From Liquidambar formosana (taxonomy: Eukaryota; Streptophyta; Magnoliopsida; Saxifragales; Altingiaceae), in NCBI GenBank assembly GCA_039720395.1, contig CM077826.1, positions 22,507,053 to 22,571,052 of the forward strand: a stretch of DNA of 64,000 nucleotides, in the 5' to 3' direction. Below the pieces are notes generated by a model. That model had not been told where the DNA came from. It did not search any database and was given only the letters and a program-made list of their open reading frames with translations. The position numbers and the translations under genes were made by a program. Below are positions 56,701 to 64,000 of this stretch, in pieces (position 1 is the first letter of the stretch; each line of letters begins with the position of its first letter).

Positions 56701-58736
56701 AATGATGCTTTTGGTCAGTCTCAGTTGACATCTGATCTAGGAAGCCAAGTAAAGCCTGAGCCTGGAGTGGAGCACCATAATGAAGTTCTGCACTCACAAG
56801 CTGAACAGTTTCAACTTTCTGAGTTGCAGAATCAATTCCAGCAGAACTCTGCTGATGAACGTTCCAGAGGTGCTCAGTTGATATCTCTTCCATCTGGCCC
56901 ACAGGATATCTGCTCATCACTGTCCCAAAATTCACAACAAATGCAGCAATTGTTGCATCCACACCAGTTGGTTGCAGAGTCTCAAAATGAGTTTAGCTGC
57001 CTTTCTATTGGTGCACAATCAGAATCAGTTCTGCAGGGTAAATGGCATCCTCAGTCACAAGACCGGTCTCACATAGCAGGGAACTTGTCTCATGAGCAGC
57101 ATGTCCAAGAGGAGTTCCGTCAGAGAATAACAGGGCAAGATGAAGCTCAGCGCAATAATTTATCTTCAGAAGGATCTATCATTTCTCAAACTGCAGCATC
57201 TAGAAGCACAGCAGAGCCCCTAAATTCAAGTGGTGCCACCTGTAGGTCTGGAAATGCAAACCGCGAAAGACAGTTTAAGAATCAGCAGAGGTGGCTTTTG
57301 TTCTTGCGCCATGCTCGTCGATGCGCAGCCCCGGAAGGGAAATGCCAAGACGTTAATTGTGTAACTGTTCAAAAGTTGTGGAGGCATATGGACAGATGCA
57401 CTGGTTCTCAATGTTCATATCCTCGTTGCCATCATACCAGGATATTGCTTCATCATCACAGGCATTGCCGGGACCCAGGTTGCCCTGTTTGTGTTCCTGT
57501 CAAGAATTATTTACAGACACAACTGAAGGCACGCACTCGTCCAGGTTCTGAATGTGGTTTGCCGAATTCAATTAGTGGATCTTCTAAATCCTATGATACT
57601 GGAGAGACTTCAGGTAGATTAACTTCAAAGACTTCATCAGTTGTTGAAAATTCAGTAGATTTACAACCTTCTCTGAAACGCATAAAGACAGAGCAGCCCT
57701 CCCAATCTCTTATTCCTGAGAGTGAAAGTTCTGCAGTATCCGCTTCTGCAATTAGCGAGCCTCATGTTCCTCAGGATGTCCACTGCCAAGATTATCAACA
57801 TGGTGACATTTTTATGCCGATTAAATCTGAGGTTGATGAAGTGAAAATGGAAGTTCCTGTAACTTCTAGACATGGGAGTCCTAATGTTGGTGAGATGAAG
57901 AAAGATGACTTGGATGATATCTACAACCAGAGGCCTGATGGTCCACCTATTTTGTTTGATGAGCATCCTAGTTTTGCTAAGCCAGAAAATATTAAACCTG
58001 AGAAAGAGATTGATCAGGCTAAGCAGGAAAATGTGACACTTCCTCCTGAACAACCACCTGGAACCAAGTCTGGGAAGCCAAAAATAAAGGGGGTATCATT
58101 AACTGAGCTGTTTACTCCAGAGCAAATTAGAGAGCACATTACAGGTCTCAGGCAGTGGGTTGGCCAGGTCAGTTTATGGATCTTATTATGTTTTGATTTT
58201 TTGAGGTCATTAGTTATATTATTAGATATATTATTGTAAATTCATGGGTTTTAATATTAGACTCAGGGTGCATTTTTGAAAATACGGAATTAGTTTAGTA
58301 TGCAATTTTCGTAAAAATCCTTATTGAAGTGATTCATAGAGAAAATAAGGCTTGCTTTATGTAACATATTAAAGGTTGTAACAACTTTTCCTAAAAACAT
58401 CCAAAGCTAAGCTTTTTTTCTTGCTAGTAAACACCACAAAGCCTTATTATTGTAAATTCATGGGTATTAATATTAAACTTAGGGTGCATTTTTGAAAAGA
58501 TGGTACTAGTTTAGTATGCAATTTTCGTAAAAATCCTTGTTGAAGTGATTCATAGAGAAATAAGGCTTGCTTTATGGAACATATTAAAGGTTGTGACAAC
58601 TTTTCTTAAAAACATCCAAAGCTAAGTTTTTTTTCTTGGCTAGTAAACACCACATAAGCCTCAAAGTACCTAGTGCTCTCTCTCTCTCTCTCTCTCTCTC
58701 TCGCACTTCACCCCACATCCCCCCCCCCCCCCCCCC

Positions 58737-58767
<31 letters not shown>

Positions 58768-61700
58768 AAACCCCAAAGCCACCAAAAAATTGGGAATTGA
58801 GTTATTACAAGTCCCAACTAAACATCTCATTTTTTTTTTGTGGACCAATCACTCCATGGAATACAACAGTATCCCCATTTAAGTAGAATACGTTACCAAA
58901 TCATAATTGTGTTTGGGATGAATATATTATTTAAAATTAAATTTAAAAGAGCCTTTCTGGTTCAAACCCCCTGTCCTCTACATCCTAATGCCCCTCTCTT
59001 TTGGATAAGATAAAATGGTCAAAGGTTTCAAACAAACTACATTTTTATTTTCATTAGAACTTCTGAACTTTTTGTAATTGTCAAATAAGGACGAGAAGAA
59101 GAATTACCGTGTTCATGATGTAATCTGATTTCTCTCTCAATTTCTTTTGCCCCCTTTATGTTTATCAGTGAACAACTACAGTAATTATAGTTCGCCTTCT
59201 TCGCCACAGAGAAATTTATGTAATCATATGGGAGTTAACACTTGATTGAATCATCTGCTTGTCTTAATGTTCCATTCGAAAGCCTCATTTAGGTTTGTCA
59301 ACTAAGCATCTAAAGAAATAAATCAAAAGCCTGAAAAACCATTTGTCACTTAACTATCATATATTAGATCTCCCTGAAATCTTACAAAAGCAAGGCGTGA
59401 AATGATAGGTTGATATGGAACAAAGGATTTTGAACCATAGGTGAAGATATATATACATATATATATTTTAAGTGAAGATAATTTGCATTTGAGAGTCCCA
59501 CCATTTTTTTCGGCACCTTAAATTGATTCATGGTGCATTTTCATTTCTAGACAAGGTAATGCTAAATTAGTTGGGCAAATTTCCAAGTCAAAGTGCTGAT
59601 CAAAAAAAATTTCCAAGTCAAAGTGAATTGGTCAAGGTTGAAATTTTGTTGGCTGTAGTGCTCCAGTTTCATACTGATAAGGCATATGATCTATAAGGGC
59701 TCTGATACTTGTTTGCTTGCTTTCTTTTTACAATTTACGATCAAAGCAATCATTATATATCTTCTTTGCAGGTCATTAATATTATTACATGTTCAGATTT
59801 GTTACCTATGTCATTGATATTTCATCTTAAAAATATAGATTATGGTTGTTTTGTTCTTTCCATTATATGTAGATGTCTGGGTTAGAGGTCTGATTTACGA
59901 GGGCTCTGGTGCTTACTTTCTTTCATTTATAATGTAGGATCAGAACAGCCATTTTATATCTTCCTTGCAGGTCATTGATTTTTGTTTTCTTTCCTTCTTA
60001 TAGAGTAAAGCAAAGGCAGAAAAGAATCAGGCAATGGAGCATGCAATGAGTGAGAACTCTTGTCAATTGTGTGCAGTTGAGAAGCTTACTTTTGAACCTC
60101 CACCTATATATTGCTCACCGTGTGGTGCTCGCATCAAGCGAAATGCAATGTATTATACTATGGGAACTGGTGATACACGGCACTATTTCTGTATTCCATG
60201 CTATAATGAGGCTCGTGGAGACACTATCGTGGTGGATGGGACTGCCCTTCCCAAGGCAAGGCTGGAGAAGAAGAAGAATGATGAGGAGACCGAAGAATGG
60301 GTATGTTCTACACTTCTACCCATTTGTTTTTGTATTTCTCATTTTGTTTCATGATGGTTGGAAAGATTGGTGTTATGTACTTAACCTTTGATGCTCATGT
60401 GCAGTGGGTTCAATGTGACAAGTGTGAAGCTTGGCAACATCAAATTTGTGCATTATTTAATGGTCGAAGAAATGATGGTGGGCAAGCTGAGTATACTTGC
60501 CCAAATTGCTATATCGGAGAGATTGAAAGGGGAGAGCGTAAGCCCTTACCGCAAAGTGCTGTTCTTGGGGCCAAAGATTTACCGAGAACAATTCTTAGTG
60601 ATCAAATAGAGCAGCGGTTGTTTAGGAGATTGAAGCAGGAAAGACAAGAGAGGGCAAGGTTTCAAGGAAAAAGTTATGATGAGGTGATTTGCCTGACTTG
60701 ACATGTGATATTTTGTACGATGATGGTATTTGTGGTTAATCATGATACTATTTGGATATTTATTTATTTATTTTTGCTGGAGGGTGTGCAGTGTACCTGC
60801 CATCCATTTTTTGAAACTTCAGAACAAGATAGCCTATCTTAATTATGATACTGTTAGGAATTATTTTTATTTTTGATGAAGGGTGTTCAGTGTATGCGCC
60901 ATCCGTTTTTCACAACTTTAGAACAAGATAGCGTATCCTTGTAAGATAATCTGGAAGTTATAGTGGGTTCAGACAGCATATTTTCAAAGTTTATTCAATT
61001 AAAGCTTCTGTCTGCCAGAAGCATATAGAGAAAAGAACGTCATGCAATAAAATGGCGTAAAATTAAGCCATTGGGGCTAGCCTAGTGGTGTGGGAGGGTG
61101 GATTAGAGGATAGGATTAGGATAGCTTATGGGTTTGAACCCCTCCAATTGTACCCGGCCCCCCCCCCCCCCCCCCCCCCCCAAAAAAAAACAAAAAAATG
61201 AAAAAAAAGAAAAAGAAAAGGCGTAAAGTTGTGAGGTGATTAGCTTGGTTATTTTCAAGAATAAAATGGGTCATGATTCAGGAATTTATTAAGCCATTGG
61301 CATTTCAAGCATCCCATCCTTGTTTTTATTTGCTGCGGGCTCTTGTAACTAGCGTCCAACCAAAGTGGAAAGCATGAAGCAGAAAAGTGATGACACTACT
61401 TTCTCTTTAATGAGATGTAGTCATCATAACTTTCTTCTATCATGTCGTCAGCTAGTCTAGGTGACTTCTCTGGTATTAGTTATCGAAAACCCTGTTTAGA
61501 TTTTTCATCTTCAGAACCAGCTGCCAAGGGAATGTGGGATAGTCTATTTGCTTATGCTTTCAGTCATGGATTGTTTACTTCCACATATGCTTATAGAGTT
61601 ATAGACAATTGTTGTTGGATTGATTTTGAATTTTGAATTTTGAATTTTTTTTTTTTTTTTTTGGCGTAGTATTACTGCTAAATTGTTCATTCTCTATCTC

Positions 61701-63476
61701 TGTGAAATGTTGCATGTAACATTCAGCCATTTAAGAACACTTTTAATTAAATGGGTTATTGTGAATTTGTGCCTTGGGTTTTGAACCAAAAAAGAAAAAA
61801 AGAAAAAAGAAAAAGAATTTGTTTTTCGGGTGAGTGCAACTCAGACTGCCAATCTATGGTAGTGTTTTTGGCTAATTTTTCTTCTTTAAACAGGTTCCGG
61901 GGGCAGAATCTCTTGTAGTTAGAGTTGTCTCATCGGTGGACAAAAAGTTAGAAGTGAAGCAGCGGTTTCTAGAAATATTTCAAGAAGAGAATTACCCCAC
62001 AGAATTTCCATATAAATCCAAGGTATGCAGGGCATACACTAAGTTTGGTACTGTCTTATATTGACAGATTGAATGTTTGTAATAGAAGTTGCTGTATAGT
62101 AACTATAAATCATGAACTAAACATTGTTCCTTCCAGGTAGTTTTGTTATTTCAGAAGATTGAAGGGGTAGAAGTATGCCTATTTGGCATGTATGTTCAAG
62201 AATTCGGATCAGAATGTCAATTCCCAAACCAGCGTCGTGTTTATCTCTCGTATCTGGATTCTGTGAAATATTTTAGGCCAGAGATCAAAGCAGTGACTGG
62301 AGAGGCTCTTCGTACATTTGTATACCATGAAATTTTGGTAAGCAACTGATCTCATATTTTGTTCTGGATAAATGATTTAATTAGTTTGGAGTCTTTTTTA
62401 CATTGTGCTATTGGCCTTTATCTTTGATCCTCTTTCCAGATTGGATACCTTGAATATTGCAAGAAACGGGGTTTCACAAGTTGCTATATATGGGCGTGCC
62501 CTCCATTGAAGGGTGAAGATTATATTCTGTATTGCCATCCAGAAATTCAGAAGACACCAAAATCTGATAAACTCAGGGAGTGGTGAGTGTAACAACCTTC
62601 CGAAATTAGTCTTTGTGATTCATTTTACTGTTATTCAGTATTCTGATTCCTGAAATAAGTTTTTGTTCCTCTATAACACTTGTGTTTGGCATGGATGAAT
62701 AATTTTTTTATTTCAGGTACTTGGCAATGTTAAGAAAAGCCTCCAAGGAAAATATTGTAGTTGATCTCACTAATTTATATGATCATTTCTTTATAACTAC
62801 TGGTGAATGTAAGGCTAAAGTAACTGCAGCTAGGCTGCCATATTTTGATGGTGACTACTGGCCTGGTGCTGCGGAGGATATGATCTATCAGCTTCGTCAG
62901 GAAGAAGATGGCAGGAAACAGAATAAGAAAGGAACAACCAAGAAGACCATAACAAAAAGGGCTCTAAAAGCATCTGGTCAGTCTGATCTTTCTGGCAACG
63001 CGTCGAAGGATATACTTCTAATGCATAAAGTAATTTTACTATCCCAGAACTTCTAGCTTATTATTAATTAATTTATTTTTTTTCTTTCAATCAGCGATTC
63101 CTAGTTGTCATTTGTACTTGAGATTGTAATTTTTGCTTACATCGCTAGGGTATTTTGTTGTAATAATTAGAGATTGTAAAATTTCGAATATTTGTTAACT
63201 TATTTTTCCCTTCTTTTGACACTTTTGAACAATTGAAAGTCGAGATCTATTTGTTGGAGATTTTTTTTTTTTGGATAAGACTATTTTTTGGAGATATTAT
63301 TATTTTGTTCTGACAATGCTATGTATTCTTCTCCAGCTTGGTGAAACCATAAGCCCAATGAAGGAAGATTTTATCATGGTTCATTTGCAGCATGCATGCA
63401 GTCACTGTTGTATTTTAATGGTATCTGGAAACCGTTGGTTTTGCAACCAGTGCAAAAATTTTCAGCTTTGTGACAA
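53799..63476 (+). CDS. HAC1: HAC1-type p300/CBP histone acetyltransferase (5' part)
   Basis: Coding exons: 53799-53980, 54912-55023, 55305-56190 (possibly split, intron 55621-55698), 56312-58167, 60004-60300, 60405-60683, 61894-62022, 62137-62337, 62440-62582, 62717-63029, 63337-63476; all have GT/AG borders and phases join. About 1512 codons are present of roughly 1700-1750 for the family; the gene continues past the window. The start [10 protein letters not shown] is the usual HAC1 start. A Gln-rich region is followed by a TAZ1 zinc finger (residues about 713-802, [11 protein letters not shown] to [11 protein letters not shown]), a KIX-like segment near [20 protein letters not shown], a PHD finger ([16 protein letters not shown]; about 1112-1150), the acetyltransferase core (from about 1205, with [20 protein letters not shown] and [14 protein letters not shown]), and the start of the ZZ finger ([17 protein letters not shown]). 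The nuclear product acetylates histone H3/H4; in Arabidopsis HAC1 affects flowering and hormone responses. Confidence 0.96.
54205..54400. repeat. Inverted repeats in HAC1 intron 2
   Basis: GGGCTCCAACCACTTGAAAT (about 54231), its inverse GGTTGGAGCCCTATTTCAAA (about 54290) and a third copy GGGCTCCAACCATTTGAAAT (about 54332) lie within 130 bp. They could form a stem of about 13 perfect pairs. The same intron (53981-54911) has a T/G homopolymer at about 54095-54123 and an (AT)n run near 54764-54782. Confidence 0.65.
58226..58660. repeat. 216-bp tandem duplication in HAC1 intron
   Basis: Two copies offset by about 216 bp each hold TTATTGTAAATTCATGGG, GGGTGCATTTTTGAAAA, TTTAGTATGCAATTTTCG and AAACATCCAAAGCTAAG. 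They differ at a few percent of sites. They begin about 60 bp after the donor at 58168. The rest of this 1.8-kb intron has (TC)n at 58676-58702, poly-C then poly-A at 58719-58765, and a B-box-like TGGTTCAAACCCCC near 58959 that could be a SINE relic. Confidence 0.85.
60740..60940. repeat. Short tandem duplication in HAC1 intron
   Basis: Two diverged units of about 100 bp each contain ATGATACT, GGGTGTGCAGTGTA or GGGTGTTCAGTGTA, and AGAACAAGATAGC. This intron (60684-61893) also has a SINE and no coding sequence. Confidence 0.7.
61065..61219 (+). mobile_element. tRNA-derived SINE in HAC1 intron
   Basis: It has an A-box-like TAGCCTAGTGG near 61078 and a B-box-like GGGTTTGAACCCC near 61130, the internal RNA polymerase III promoter of tRNA-type SINEs. 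A poly-C/A-rich tail follows. Target duplication GGCGTAAAATT (61054-61064) and GGCGTAAAGTT (61220-61230) flanks it, one mismatch in 11. It is inserted in the sense orientation of HAC1. Confidence 0.8.
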
Positions 63477-64000
63477 GTAAGAATTCTGCAAACTTTACCC
63501 GTCTGTTGCTTTGTGGACCTGCTCATTAGTAATTTATGTAAGTATTTTCATATGGGTTCTCTCACATTTCAAGCTTGCATTTTGAAAATTGAGAGCGACA
63601 TTGTAGACATTGATGCCGGTGGATAGGTCACGGTTTCAAGATACAGATATATCGGTGGAAATATCTGAATATGTTAATGTTGGAATAAAATTTTATAAAT
63701 TTGTGAAAATATCTAATAAAACTTAGATGACTTGTAAAAAATGACATTATTAATTTAACAAGACTGCACAATTAATAATAAGATATTGGTGTATGACTTT
63801 AAAATGATCATAATAAGAAACAATCAGCAGAGATAGGTTGTGAGCTGCATCTATGTAGTCTTAGACCCCAGAGGTGGATTGGAGAATCACACAGCTTGCA
63901 TGGATGAGTTTTAGTTTTTCATAATATTCACAAAATGACTGTAGTGGGCTCGCAAGAAATGAACATAATGATGGGGAGCAAGTCGTGGTGTTGTCATGGC

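Noticed and set aside
58719..58765. Poly-C then poly-A run as a processed-transcript tail
   Set aside because: Adjacent to a (TC)n repeat and without an upstream retrocopy; it looks like simple sequence and could also be a sequencing artefact.
60034..60391. Separate small genes inside the HAC1 region
   Set aside because: They are extensions of HAC1 exons into introns or out-of-frame readings.

Overview
The window is nuclear DNA of a flowering plant, most likely a eudicot. It shows intron-containing genes, plant-type LTR retrotransposons with a TGG-starting primer-binding site, captured plant mobile domain (PMD) sequence and a plant p300/CBP-type HAC1 gene. It divides sharply at about 48-49 kb: to the left, nested retrotransposons; to the right, the 5' three quarters of a conventional gene.

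Left part (1-43.1 kb): three large Ty3/gypsy elements of Tat/Ogre type in the same orientation. Element 1 (3' end only, 1-6468) is inserted into the integrase-proximal region of element 2 (3' part, 6469-18003). Element 3 (18309-43147, about 24.8 kb) has both LTRs, a PBS, gag, protease, RT, two RNase H domains, integrase and a CCCCC target duplication; it sits in an older related LTR whose 3' part is at 43153-43570. An Angela/BARE-like Ty1/copia remnant (30808 to about 35600) is nested inside element 3. Beyond it are decayed minus-strand LTRs, an inverted-repeat MITE-like element and AT-rich DNA up to 49 kb.

Between pol and the 3' LTR the elements carry two genes on the opposite strand: a DUF7745-like ORF (elements 2 and 3; outside the window in element 1) and a spliced PMD gene whose visible exons have the same boundaries in the different elements. 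A GC-rich palindromic module of about 60-85 bp lies in each LTR upstream of its TATA box and again upstream of each antisense gene. Its core differs between elements (GGACGG/CCGTCC, AACCGGTT, GGCGGCTAGCC) but matches within an element. The tails before the 3' LTR are tandem arrays of small perfect hairpins whose stems change in a compensatory way. Together these look like an element-encoded regulatory system, perhaps analogous to the VANC anti-silencing proteins of VANDAL elements; that function is inference.

Right part (49.3-64 kb): a plus-strand HAC1-type histone acetyltransferase gene. A 5' UTR exon, a 4-kb leader intron, a leader with five upstream ORFs, and eleven coding exons (53799-63476, about 1512 codons, TAZ1, PHD, acetyltransferase core and the start of the ZZ finger) are visible; the 3' end is outside the window. 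Its introns hold a tRNA-derived SINE with target duplication, local tandem duplications and simple repeats.
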